A stretch of 64,000 bases of DNA from VXNE01 sp963668365. GTDB taxonomy: Bacteria; Pseudomonadota; Gammaproteobacteria; Pseudomonadales; Azotimanducaceae. Below are positions 17,701 to 26,093 of the stretch, piece after piece. The notes beneath the pieces were generated by a model. That model did no database searches, had not been told where the DNA came from, and was given only the letters and a program-made list of their open reading frames with translations. The position numbers and the translations under genes are program-made. Each line of letters begins with the position of its first letter. The stretch's first letter is position 1. The stretch is taken from assembly GCA_963668365.1 (NCBI GenBank), contig OY764266.1, forward strand, positions 3,348,001-3,412,000. The letters run 5' to 3'.

Positions 17701-18468
17701 CTACTTCCCCGTCAATCTACGGATCCGCGCCCTCAGTTCGGCATTTTCTGATTCCGCCTCGGCGGCACGCGCTTCGAACTCCGCGGTGCGCTTCTCCAAC
17801 TCGGCGGCACGGACTTCGGCTGCGGTCCGAGCGCTGGACTGCTCCCCAAGGCGGGTGTCGGCCTCTTCGAGGGCGCGTCTCAGCTCCTGGTGGGTCTGCA
17901 GATCCCGGCCGATCGCGGGATCGAACAACCGCAGTTCCGATCCCCTGAGCCACAGATGCACGCCGAGCGATTCGCTCGTATGGCCGTGCTGCCCGTTCGG
18001 CAATCGCACCAGCGGCATCGGCCGGTATGCGCCCTCGCGCAGCGCGAGGCCCTGCAGCGGCGGCGCGAGATACTCGGTTCGCGGATCATAGAGGAAATAC
18101 TCTTCGACGCCCCACGCGGCGTAGCGCCGCCGCTTGGTCGTCATGTCCTCCTTCCTCGTGCTCTTCGACGTGATTTCCAGCACGAAGGAGGGCGCCTTCT
18201 CTTCCCATATCTTGAATAGGTCACGACGGTGGTTCGGCACGCCGAACACCACGAATATGTCGGGGGCCAGGTGTCGGCGGGGGTTGCCCGGCTCATCGTA
18301 TACGAGCATGTTCGCGCCCACGTAGACATCCGGCGCGTTGGCATAGCGGATCTTCAAGGATTGCGCCGCGTAGGTTATGCGGTCGAAGTGCAGGTCCGTC
18401 TCCGCCACGGGCTTGCCATCAGATGTGGGGTATTCGACGGCGGAGGTGTTGACAACGGCTTCTTGCAT
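17701..18468 (-). CDS. Uma2/DUF820-family protein with PD-(D/E)xK nuclease fold
   Basis: A 255-residue protein. Residues about 25-180 match the Uma2 family (putative restriction endonuclease fold), with candidate catalytic residues in HLAPD (Asp70) and VLEITSKS (Glu98). The remaining 70 residues are a charged coiled coil rich in Glu, Arg and Ala. ATG 18468 is favoured because GAGG lies about 8 nt upstream and the upstream extension is Arg-rich and non-conserved. Uma2 proteins are abundant in cyanobacteria and some marine bacteria; function is unproven and may relate to mobile DNA. It converges on the alginate transporter gene. Confidence 0.8.
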   Translation of the reverse strand: MQEAVVNTSAVEYPTSDGKPVAETDLHFDRITYAAQSLKIRYANAPDVYVGANMLVYDEPGNPRRHLAPDIFVVFGVPNHRRDLFKIWEEKAPSFVLEITSKSTRKEDMTTKRRRYAAWGVEEYFLYDPRTEYLAPPLQGLALREGAYRPMPLVRLPNGQHGHTSESLGVHLWLRGSELRLFDPAIGRDLQTHQELRRALEEADTRLGEQSSARTAAEVRAAELEKRTAEFEARAAEAESENAELRARIRRLTGK

Positions 18469-18830
18469 TGGCTGCGCCTCGATAGGGAAACGCGGACGGC
18501 GAACGCGTAGAACGTAGCATAGCCGCGTCGGCCAACTCAATTCGTGTGCGTCGGGTCGGTGCGAAGGTGTCCGGCCGCGCGAGCATCGTGTCACTTTGCT
18601 TCCGTTGGACGCCCCTGTAATCAGGCGATGTCCGAGATGGCTGCAAGAGAGTGCGGATTTTCTTGTGAGCCTTCAGCCCGGGTTAGCGCGCATATGTCAC
18701 CAAGGGCCCACGTCGGCAAACCGCGCACCTTGCCAGTCGCGTCTCGCCCGCCCGCTCAAGCCAGTTTCCGATTTCGAACAGGGTCGAAGGTGTACCCAGT
18801 CTCCAGGGGCCATCCTACGGCGCAAAGCCG
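18469..18830. other. Intergenic stretch without recognised gene
   Basis: These 362 bp separate two minus-strand genes. No convincing ORF, RNA or strong hairpin with a T-run was found. Short frames here lack recognisable motifs. The stretch nearest 18469 should contain the promoter of the Uma2-like gene. Confidence 0.4.
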
Positions 18831-19292
18831 CTACAGGTCGTCGATCACGTCCCTTCGAAGGAGCACCGATTCCGGATACTGCAGCTTCGAGATCAACCAC
18901 TCGCCCTCGACACGCCTGAACTCCCAGGACCAGCGGGTGATTGACCTCGCGGTATTGAGTTCACCACCGACTCGCGTGCCTCCCGGGTCGATCAGGTCTT
19001 CGGCTTCACGATCTGCAACGTAATGCGTCACGTAGTTTGTGGCCCTGGCATGATCTTCGTCATCGACATCGATCAACAGGTTGCTGCACAGGTTCACGTT
19101 GACGTTGTGATCGACCGCGGCGATTGCGGCGAAGTGCTCGCGGATCTCTTCCCGTCCAACAAGCTTGAATGCCTGTCCGTCCTCGGCGAAGAGATCAGCG
19201 GTTTTCGCCTGATCGGCTTCAAGTACCTGCAAGAACTTGTAGACGAGCCGTTCGCATTGGTGGTGAATTTCAAACGCTTTGGCAGATGTCAT
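18831..19292 (-). CDS. SnoaL/NTF2-like protein
   Basis: A 153-residue single-domain protein with the small cone-shaped NTF2/SnoaL pattern: an N-terminal helix pair (RLVYKFLQVLEADQAKTADLF), the AEDGQAFKLVGREEI turn, and a C-terminal sheet ending RWSWEFRRVEGEWLISK, typical of SnoaL_4-like proteins. These act as small hydrolases, isomerases or ligand binders. It follows the sulfatase-esterase gene by about 30 bp on the same strand and is probably co-transcribed. An in-frame TTG at 19340 would overlap the upstream stop; the ATG is preferred although it has no clear Shine-Dalgarno. Confidence 0.75.
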   Translation of the reverse strand: MTSAKAFEIHHQCERLVYKFLQVLEADQAKTADLFAEDGQAFKLVGREEIREHFAAIAAVDHNVNVNLCSNLLIDVDDEDHARATNYVTHYVADREAEDLIDPGGTRVGGELNTARSITRWSWEFRRVEGEWLISKLQYPESVLLRRDVIDDL

Positions 19293-19323
19293 CGGCAGCG
19301 CGTCTTGTTGTTGTGTGGGACAT

Positions 19324-21750
19324 TTAACCGGACGAGGCAAGCAGGAACTTCACCGGAATATGAAACCGCTCCCGCCACGCCTTCGGTGAGTGGTCGGCGC
19401 CTTCGAATCGCCGCGTGATCCAATCCTCACCTTCTCGGAAGCCCTGTTTCCGCATCACTTCATCCATCTCACGTTGATAGGGTCCATAGTTGGCGTCGTA
19501 ACTTTCGGTACCGTAGTCGAAGTAGACGCGATGTGATCCGGCGACCGGCCAGTGGTCGGCGAGCCAGTCGACAAAGGCGCCGTCCGCAACGACCCAGTGG
19601 GATGACAGGCAAGCCGCGCCGCCAAACACATCCGGGTATTCGGCGATGGCGTACGCCGAGATCAGGCCGCCCAGGCTTGATCCAAGGAGGAAGGTGCCTT
19701 CCGGACCCGGCCGTGTGCGGTAGGTCTCGTCGATGAACGGCTTCAGTTCTTCGACAAGGAACTTGAGGTAGTTGTCCGACGTGTATTCCAGGTCGAAAAG
19801 ATCCGGCCGCTCGCTGACCATCCGCTGTCTGACCTCGTCGGTCAGGAACTTCTGCGGCATGTACTCGGCTCGCCGGTTGCTCTTCTCCTCGCCGTTCGTC
19901 CACACCGCTACGACAATCGCCGGCCCGATCTCCCCTTCCCGGATGAGCCGCGTCATGGTCTTGTCCACATCCCACCGCCAGTCCGTGCCCGCCAAAGGCG
20001 AATCGCCTCGATCAAACTTGGACTGGCCGTCGTGCATGTAGATGACCGGGTATCGATCGTCGGGTGCGGCGTCATAGCCCTCCGGCAGCCAAACATCCAC
20101 GGGACGGGTGGGGACGCTTGCCGAGGGAAAGTCCTGGTAGTGCACAACGGTGCCAGCGTTCTCTTTCTCTGTTTGGCTGCGAGTCTTCGCGGCGTTCACT
20201 TCCTCTGTCCACTCCTTTATCCGTGTACGTCTTCGTTCGTCGATGACAGGATCGGGCTCTCGTCCCAAAGGCAGGACCTTGCCTTCGGGATAGTCGGCGC
20301 CCAGCGCGCTGCGGCTCACCGAGAGGCTCCAGGCATCCAGTTCCCTGCGCATGCGTTCGGCGCGTTCCGGATACAGGTGGATCAGGTTCTGCCCTTCTTT
20401 CGGATCGCCAATGACGTTGTACAACTCAAAAGGTTCCTTGATGGACTGATTGTCAGGCTGGAAGGTGACGTTCTGAACGAGCTTCCAGTCGTTGTCGAGC
20501 CACATCCTGCCGTCGCTCGCCCTGAAGCCCAGCTGTTGATCGCGTCGTGCCGGTTCCGACTTGAAGACGCCGGCCAGCGAGATGCCATCGTGCACCTTGT
20601 TGATGGAATCCGGACTGAGCCCCGCCACGTCGATCAGCGTCGGGAACATGTCCACGGTGCCCGACGGGAAGTTGGACGTCCGGGGTTCTATGCCGGCGGG
20701 CCACTCGACGATGGTCGGCACCCGCAGTCCTCCTTCGTAGAAGTCCTTCTTGAATCCGCGAAGATGGCCGGTGCTGTCGGGGCGGACTCCCCTGTAACAG
20801 CCAAACTCCCTGGCTTCGTCGCTCGTAAGGTCGGGGTCGATGTCCGCGCTGCACTCCGACGGATAGTCGAGGTTGGGCGTGCCGCCGTTGTCGCTGGTGA
20901 ACCAGACGAGCGTATTGTCGGCGATGCCCATATCCTTGAGCCCCTGTCTCAGGTGACCGATGGATCGATCGATGGCGACAATCTCCCCGTGCATGTGCGC
21001 CGACGTTCGATCGACCACCCCCAGGAAAGGCTCGATGTCTTCCTCGGAGGCTTCCCACGGACCATGAGGCGCTGAATACCAGATGACGATGAACACCGGC
21101 TTCTTCTCATCGACCTGCGTTGAGATGTACTTCAGGGCTTCATCGACGACGACTTCCGAGCCATCGCCCTGGAACTTCTCGCGGGCGCCGTTGCGGCTCA
21201 GTTCGAATCCGCCTCCTTCCATGCTGAAGCGATCGAATCCGCTGGTCGTGCTCAGCCAGTAGTCAAATCCCAGTTGCCCTGGGCCATGCGGGTCGTCGGC
21301 GGGAAGCGGGTGTCCCTTCGTTCCCGCCTGGTTCAGGTGCCACTTGCCGAAATGCGCCGTCGAATAACCGGCGTCCTGGAAGGCAGTGGAGAGCATCCTT
21401 TCCTGCTTGTTGATGGCGTGTCCAACCCGAAACGCGCCGGTGCGGTCATTGGTCCGGCCCGTGAGAACCGATGCCCTGGTCGGCGTGCAACTGGGGGCTC
21501 CCGCATAGAACCGGTCCATCCGCAGACCGCTGTCCGCCATGTCGTCGAGGTTCGGCGTCCTCATGACGGGGTGACCGTAGTAGCCGGTCTGCGCCCAGCC
21601 CATGTCATCGGCCATGAGCAGAATGACGTTGGGCCTGGTGTCGGCAAAGACGCTACACGCCAGCACCAGGGCTGCCAGGCCAAGGATCGTCTTTCCGCCG
21701 TTTGACACGACGCGCGAATTGCACGGCGCACGCCAATCAAGTCGGTGCAT
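19324..21750 (-). CDS. Secreted sulfatase fused to a C-terminal esterase
   Basis: An 808-residue protein. Signal peptide about 1-36 (SVFA-D). Residues about 38-510 form a type I sulfatase: metal ligands in LLMADDMGW, the formylglycine signature SCTPTR (Cys88 would be converted by a maturase), HFGKWHL and FTSDNGG. Residues about 530-808 are an alpha/beta-hydrolase of the esterase D/feruloyl-esterase type with the nucleophile elbow GSSLGG and a C-terminal catalytic His candidate in GADHS. It would remove both sulfate and acyl esters from a substrate, probably a polysaccharide, in the periplasm. ATG is backed by GGAGG 6 nt upstream. A maturase gene is not seen here. Confidence 0.9.
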   Translation of the reverse strand: MHRLDWRAPCNSRVVSNGGKTILGLAALVLACSVFADTRPNVILLMADDMGWAQTGYYGHPVMRTPNLDDMADSGLRMDRFYAGAPSCTPTRASVLTGRTNDRTGAFRVGHAINKQERMLSTAFQDAGYSTAHFGKWHLNQAGTKGHPLPADDPHGPGQLGFDYWLSTTSGFDRFSMEGGGFELSRNGAREKFQGDGSEVVVDEALKYISTQVDEKKPVFIVIWYSAPHGPWEASEEDIEPFLGVVDRTSAHMHGEIVAIDRSIGHLRQGLKDMGIADNTLVWFTSDNGGTPNLDYPSECSADIDPDLTSDEAREFGCYRGVRPDSTGHLRGFKKDFYEGGLRVPTIVEWPAGIEPRTSNFPSGTVDMFPTLIDVAGLSPDSINKVHDGISLAGVFKSEPARRDQQLGFRASDGRMWLDNDWKLVQNVTFQPDNQSIKEPFELYNVIGDPKEGQNLIHLYPERAERMRRELDAWSLSVSRSALGADYPEGKVLPLGREPDPVIDERRRTRIKEWTEEVNAAKTRSQTEKENAGTVVHYQDFPSASVPTRPVDVWLPEGYDAAPDDRYPVIYMHDGQSKFDRGDSPLAGTDWRWDVDKTMTRLIREGEIGPAIVVAVWTNGEEKSNRRAEYMPQKFLTDEVRQRMVSERPDLFDLEYTSDNYLKFLVEELKPFIDETYRTRPGPEGTFLLGSSLGGLISAYAIAEYPDVFGGAACLSSHWVVADGAFVDWLADHWPVAGSHRVYFDYGTESYDANYGPYQREMDEVMRKQGFREGEDWITRRFEGADHSPKAWRERFHIPVKFLLASSG

Positions 21751-21824
21751 CCGGTTCCTCCATCCGTGTTTGCATCGAGACTAGCAAACGCCAAATCGGT
21801 GCGGATAGGGTGACCGACGCCGAA

Positions 21825-21839
21825 GATCACCCAAAAAAC
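21825..21839 (-). promoter_or_regulatory. 15-bp motif shared with the PhyH gene leader
   Basis: On the minus strand this reads GTTTTTTGGGTGATC and lies 74 nt before the sulfatase-esterase ATG. The identical 15-mer occurs at 27601-27615, 80 nt before the PhyH-type dioxygenase start. Conserved sequence and spacing suggest a shared promoter or regulator site; no regulator can be named. Confidence 0.35.
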
Positions 21840-21960
21840 ACAGGCGCAGGGCGTGCCTCCGGCAACGGCGCGCTTGCGTCTTCCGCCCTGCAGGACATCG
21901 GCGAATTCTCGACCGGCAGGCACCGCCGTTCCGGCGACCCTCATATGGTAGAGTCGCTAC

Positions 21961-22056
21961 ATGAACTGTCATTGCGACACCCCGTCACTCCCCGCCATTG
22001 CCATGCGCATGCCTTGCGCCATGCCGCGCGAGGTGCGTCCCTGCCCAGATCCTTAA
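21961..22056 (+). CDS. Possible 31-residue Met-rich leader peptide before metG
   Basis: ATG 21961 to TAA 22054-22056 encodes 31 residues. Three Met codons fall within seven residues (AMRMPCAM, residues 14-21) and four Cys codons are present. Its stop codon sits inside the left arm of a small hairpin, and a strong intrinsic terminator follows 30 nt later, immediately before the methionyl-tRNA synthetase gene. This is the layout of a peptide-mediated attenuator, but I could not find a clear antiterminator pairing, and the Shine-Dalgarno is weak. Confidence 0.3.
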   Translation: MNCHCDTPSLPAIAMRMPCAMPREVRPCPDP

Positions 22057-22086
22057 GTCCGAGTCGACTTAAGTCGTAATCGAAAA

Positions 22087-22124
22087 GCCCGGGCCGTCCT
22101 TGCGACGGCCCGGGCTTTTTTGTG
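22087..22124 (+). terminator. Strong rho-independent terminator upstream of metG
   Basis: A perfect 12-bp GC stem (GCCCGGGCCGTC and complement) around a short CTTGC loop is followed by TTTTTT. The AAAA before it makes it usable from the opposite strand too. It ends only about 25 nt before the metG ATG, so transcription of metG must either read through it (attenuation) or start within or after it. Confidence 0.9.
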
Positions 22125-22149
22125 CCTGATTCCCAACAAGACCAAGACG

Positions 22150-23625
22150 ATGAAACGCCAGACCCTGTACATCTCGACATCCATTCCCTACGTCAACGCG
22201 GCGCCGCACCTCGGGTTTGCCCAGGAGTTGGTGATTGCCGACGCGATGGCGCGGCACTACCGGCGCCAGGGATTCGACGTCCGGTTTCAGACCGGCAGCG
22301 ACGAGAACAGCCTGAAGAACGTGCGCGCGGCGCAGGACGCCGGCATGCCTGTCCCGGATTGGGTCGCGTCGCACGCAGAGCAGTTCCGGTCGCTCAAGGA
22401 CACCCTGGACCTGTCCTTCGACGACTTCATTCGCACCAGCAGCGAGCGACGCCATGCCGTCGGCGTCGAGACGCTGTGGCAGCGCTGCATGGCTAGCGGC
22501 GACCTCTATCGACGCCACTACCGGGGCCTTTACTGCGTCGGTTGCGAGCAGTTCTACGAACCCGGGGAACTCGTCGACGGCGCCTGCCCGGAGCATCTCG
22601 CGCCACTGGAGACGGTCGAAGAGGAGAACTGGTTCTTTCGCCTGTCCCGCTACGCCGGGCCGTTGCGAACCCTCGTCGAGACGGATGTCCTGCATGTCCA
22701 GCCCGCCAAGCGCAAGCGCGAGGTCCTCGACTTCATCGACCACGGCCTGCACGACTTCAGCGTCTCACGCAGCCGAGAACGCGCCCACGGCTGGGGAATC
22801 CCGGTCCCGGGCGATCCGGCCCAGGTCCTGTATGTCTGGTTCGACGCGCTCGGCAACTACGTCAGCGCGCTCGGCTACGGTAGCGATGACGACAGCCTGT
22901 TCTCGCGCTACTGGACCCGGGCGGCACGCCGCATCCACGTCATTGGCAAGGGCGTCGTGCGCTTCCACGCCGTCTACTGGCCCGCCATGCTGCTCGCCGC
23001 CGGCGCGCCGTTGCCGACCGGGATCAGGATCCACGACTACCTGACCGTGGACGGCATCAAGATCGCAAAGTCGCGGGGCAATGCCATCGGCCCCGATGAC
23101 GCGGTGGCCCGCCACGGGACCGACGCCGTGCGCTACTACCTGCTGCGCCACGTGCGCACGACCGAAGACGGCGACTTCAGCTACGCGCGCCTGGCAGAGG
23201 CCTACCGAAAGGAACTCGCCGACGGCCTGGGCAACCTCCTGTCTCGCACCCTGGGGCTGATCCAACCAAGCATGGAATTGCCAGGTCGCGTGCGCGATCC
23301 AGAATTGAGCGAACTGGCAAGCCGTCTACCGCGCGACATCGAGGATGCGGTCGAGCGCTTTCAACTGCACCAAAGTCTGCGAACGATCTGGCGGCTGGTG
23401 GACGCCGCCAACGCTTTTGTGAGTCGTCGCGAACCCTGGAAGCTCGCGCGGGACGGCGACGAGGTCGGTCTGCAGGAAGTGCTCGACGATCTCCTGACAG
23501 TCCTGGAGATCATCGCCTGGGAGTTGGCGGTCTTCCTGCCGGCGACGGCAAGGCGGATGCAGGAAGTCACGCGTCGCGCACGGCTGGGCGAAAGACCGGC
23601 GTGCGTGTTGTTTCCCAAAGACTGA
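22150..23625 (+). CDS. metG: Methionyl-tRNA synthetase, short form
   Basis: The 491-residue class I synthetase attaches methionine to tRNA-Met in the cytosol. The HIGH motif appears as HLGF (residues 20-23) and KMSKS as KIAKS. The inserted Cys-rich CP region keeps CVGCEQFY...GACPEH, and the anticodon-binding helical domain follows from about 350. It lacks the C-terminal tRNA-binding extension of E. coli MetG (about 677 residues) and resembles the shorter MetG2-type enzymes. Whether it is the only MetRS cannot be told from this window. ATG 22150 is chosen because the conserved TLYISTSIPYVN begins a few residues later; an upstream in-frame start would lie in the terminator T-run. Confidence 0.9.
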   Translation: MKRQTLYISTSIPYVNAAPHLGFAQELVIADAMARHYRRQGFDVRFQTGSDENSLKNVRAAQDAGMPVPDWVASHAEQFRSLKDTLDLSFDDFIRTSSERRHAVGVETLWQRCMASGDLYRRHYRGLYCVGCEQFYEPGELVDGACPEHLAPLETVEEENWFFRLSRYAGPLRTLVETDVLHVQPAKRKREVLDFIDHGLHDFSVSRSRERAHGWGIPVPGDPAQVLYVWFDALGNYVSALGYGSDDDSLFSRYWTRAARRIHVIGKGVVRFHAVYWPAMLLAAGAPLPTGIRIHDYLTVDGIKIAKSRGNAIGPDDAVARHGTDAVRYYLLRHVRTTEDGDFSYARLAEAYRKELADGLGNLLSRTLGLIQPSMELPGRVRDPELSELASRLPRDIEDAVERFQLHQSLRTIWRLVDAANAFVSRREPWKLARDGDEVGLQEVLDDLLTVLEIIAWELAVFLPATARRMQEVTRRARLGERPACVLFPKD

Positions 23626-23633
23626 GGAGTACG

Positions 23634-23864
23634 ATGCACGCCATGGGTGACCGACACGCAGCGTCCCGCAACAGGCCAATCACGGAACTGATCGCGATCA
23701 TGGCCGTTGGCGTCGCTGTGCTCGGCCAGGCCGCCTGGCTGGATGGGAAGATCGAGGGTCTGCAGGAGGGCCAGGCCGAGATCCGAGAGCGCCTGGCTGT
23801 GATGGAAACGCGCCTTGGCAACCCGGTAGACCTTGCCCAAGCCAGGGCGGAAACCTCGCCTTAA
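23634..23864 (+). CDS. Small membrane protein with coiled-coil tail
   Basis: A 76-residue protein. One hydrophobic segment (about 18-37, LIAIMAVGVAVLGQAAWL) is followed by a heptad-like acidic helix (KIEGLQEGQAEIRERLAVMETRL). GAGGAG lies about 6 nt before the ATG, and the start is 8 bp after the metG stop, so it is probably co-transcribed. The shape resembles small hypothetical proteins often found with nuclease or toxin partners, but I do not recognise a function. Confidence 0.6.
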   Translation: MHAMGDRHAASRNRPITELIAIMAVGVAVLGQAAWLDGKIEGLQEGQAEIRERLAVMETRLGNPVDLAQARAETSP

Positions 23865-23934
23865 GATCCATCGCCGCTTCGCGTGCGCTGTCTCGCCGAA
23901 TGCCGCGGTTCCCGCAGCACGCCCCTTCGAACGG

Positions 23935-24753
23935 CTAAATGGGCGAAGGTCGACGCACGACCATCCACATGTTGTCGCTGGTCGGAATGCGATCCACCCA
24001 CCGGAACTCGGCGACCTCCATGCCGACATCTTCCACCATCCGCCTCAGCGTCCCGGGCGTGAAGTAGTTGACGTGCCCCGGAAAGCGGAAGCCGCACCAT
24101 CCCGAGCCCATGACGCGTCGATTCACGCTGGCGAAGTTGGGCACTTTCAGGATCATCGCGCCGGCGGGACGCAAGGCGCGGGCCGCGGCCTCAAGCAACT
24201 CCTTCGGGCGAATTTCGTGCTCCAGAAAGGCGTTCGCGACGATGCCGGCCAGGCTCTCGGCGCGAACCCTGCCCAGGCCCTCGATGGCAGGCATCTGGTG
24301 CACGACCCCGCCGCGCGTCGCCAGTCGCTCCCGGGCTTCGCGCGCCCGTTCCTGCGATATTTCGATGCCCACGACCTCGAACCGCTCGGGCAGCGACGCC
24401 AGCTTGTCGCCCTTGCCGCAACCGATGTCGACCACCGGTCCCGCGGGAAACCACCGTTCGACCCGACGAACGAGCGGATTGGCCTGGACTGCGAGACGAC
24501 TCCGCAGCATCCGCACCGTCCTGGACGCCATGGATCTAACCGGGCTCCGCTGATACACGCGCTCCTCTCGTTCCTTCTTGCCCACGCGCTCCCAGGCGAG
24601 GTCGGTCTCCAGTTCCTCGTATGCCGGCGGGTTCTCAAGGTAGACGAACGCGCAGGCCGCGCACTGCTTGAGCAACCACTCCTCGTGCGAATACCTGAGC
24701 GCCGTTTCGGACTCGTTGCCGGTCCCGCACTGCGGACAATGCCGCCATGTCAT
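23935..24753 (-). CDS. Class I SAM-dependent methyltransferase with N-terminal zinc ribbon
   Basis: A 272-residue protein. A four-Cys ribbon (C6, C9, C31, C34) starts the protein, followed by a linker and a Rossmann methyltransferase domain (about 95-235) with the SAM-binding motif VVDIGCGKGDK and an acidic second motif VVGIEIS. This arrangement is common in methyltransferases of surface-glycan or natural-product clusters; the substrate is unknown. ATG 24753 is supported by GGGAGG 6 nt upstream; the longer frame overlaps the adjacent membrane protein gene. It lies downstream of that gene on the same strand. Confidence 0.8.
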   Translation of the reverse strand: MTWRHCPQCGTGNESETALRYSHEEWLLKQCAACAFVYLENPPAYEELETDLAWERVGKKEREERVYQRSPVRSMASRTVRMLRSRLAVQANPLVRRVERWFPAGPVVDIGCGKGDKLASLPERFEVVGIEISQERAREARERLATRGGVVHQMPAIEGLGRVRAESLAGIVANAFLEHEIRPKELLEAAARALRPAGAMILKVPNFASVNRRVMGSGWCGFRFPGHVNYFTPGTLRRMVEDVGMEVAEFRWVDRIPTSDNMWMVVRRPSPI

Positions 24754-24829
24754 CGCAACCTCCCGAAACTCCCCCGCCCCGCGGGCACAACCGGCACGGA
24801 CTCGGCTAGAGGCAAGCGCCCCACAGCCA

Positions 24830-25957
24830 TTAGCCCCTTCCTTCGGCAGAACGGGCAGCGCCAGCGATGCCCAGTCTCGCCGCAAGGGCCCGCATGGCTA
24901 TGGCGAGCAGTATGACAAACGCTTCGACGATCAGCGCGATGCCTATGCCGAGAACCGCGGAATATCGCACGTTCCCGTTTTCGCGCCGGCTCTCGGCATC
25001 GTTGTTCTCGATGCCGAAGCTGATTGTGCCATTGATGCTCTCAGCGTTACCGGAATCCGACATCATGCCCCGAACGACGGATACTTCGTCGGTCCTGAAG
25101 GACACGGAAATGTCCAGAGCGTCATAAGAGATTGCCGGCTCGTCACTCTCGGGACGAGCCTCTTCTTCTACAGCAGCGGGTTCTCCTACAGCAGCGGACC
25201 TAGCCTTCTTTTCATCTTCTTCAGTCACCTCCCGGTCTAACGACGAACCGAAGATATCGAAATAGGTCCTCACGTTCTCCGGCACTGAGAAGCTGACGCC
25301 GACATACAGCGGCTGCCATTCCTTTTCGAAGGAAACCTCATAGTGGATGCCGGGTCGCCGCAAGTCGATGGGGCTGAAATCCTCTTCGTCCTCTTCGACA
25401 CGCATGGAGAACACCGGGCCATTGGCAGTCGAGTCTGGTTGGTCGAGCGCTCGGAGAGCACCGTCGACAACCGTCGCCCGGATCCTCTCCGTGTTGTCCC
25501 AGTCCCAGGGAACAGGGCCTAGACGCCCGTTCGCCGCTTCAGCGTGGGCTTTCAGATCGCCGCCAGCTGCGCGCACCAGTTCAGGCTCATCACGAAAGCT
25601 GGCTGGCTGCAACGCCAGGTTGCTGCGCAGAACAAACGACTTCAACCAGCAGCCTGCCCCCAGCAGCGGTGCCGAATTGTCGTCCGCGAACCCAACCTGG
25701 AGGAGGGAGGGGCCGAACGAACCGATGTCGCCGTCCAATTCGAACTGAACGTCATCGCATCCCTCGGTATTGACTTCCACCACCATCACGTAACGCGTCG
25801 GCGTCTGCGTGATCGAGGAGATTTTCTGCAGCGAAAACCAGCAGATGCCCAAGCCGACCAGCGTCAGCACGATGATGATGATGATGGGATGGCCTCTCCC
25901 GAGCACCAGGCGGGTCCAGTGCATGCGGGCGGTCGGGACCGTGTCTTCCTCTGCCAT
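24830..25957 (-). CDS. Two-TM membrane protein of unknown function
   Basis: The 375-residue protein has a transmembrane segment near the N-terminus (about 24-44, IIIIIVLTLVGLGICWFSL), a large presumably periplasmic domain (45-330) rich in Asp and Glu, and a second hydrophobic segment near the C-terminus (about 335-360) ahead of a basic tail. The acidic stretch VTEEDEKKARSAA...EEEARPE is probably disordered. I recognise no family. It is followed 76 bp later by the methyltransferase gene, so the two may be one transcription unit. Confidence 0.7.
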   Translation of the reverse strand: MAEEDTVPTARMHWTRLVLGRGHPIIIIIVLTLVGLGICWFSLQKISSITQTPTRYVMVVEVNTEGCDDVQFELDGDIGSFGPSLLQVGFADDNSAPLLGAGCWLKSFVLRSNLALQPASFRDEPELVRAAGGDLKAHAEAANGRLGPVPWDWDNTERIRATVVDGALRALDQPDSTANGPVFSMRVEEDEEDFSPIDLRRPGIHYEVSFEKEWQPLYVGVSFSVPENVRTYFDIFGSSLDREVTEEDEKKARSAAVGEPAAVEEEARPESDEPAISYDALDISVSFRTDEVSVVRGMMSDSGNAESINGTISFGIENNDAESRRENGNVRYSAVLGIGIALIVEAFVILLAIAMRALAARLGIAGAARSAEGRG

Positions 25958-26093
25958 CGCCTATTCAGTGTCCTTTGAGGATTCGTCACTTGCAGCGAGT
26001 GTACTCGATGGGCAAGCTTCCTCGATGCGTCCACGCTGGCCGCGCCTGCGGTCGACGGCGCAAACAGACACGTATCACGAGGCAACCCGTCCC

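Larger units (their letters stand above)
21751..22149. other. Spacer between the sulfatase-esterase and metG genes
   Basis: The 399 bp between divergent genes hold, from left to right, the leader of the sulfatase gene with the shared 15-mer, a Met-rich mini-ORF (21961-22056), an 8-bp inverted repeat (CTTAAGTC at 22052-22059, complement at 22066-22073) and a strong rho-independent hairpin. No larger gene is convincing. Confidence 0.5.

Noticed and set aside
21702..22079. 125-codon plus-strand ORF overlapping the sulfatase-esterase start
   Set aside because: No motif and Arg/His-rich shadow composition; it overlaps a gene with a strong Shine-Dalgarno.
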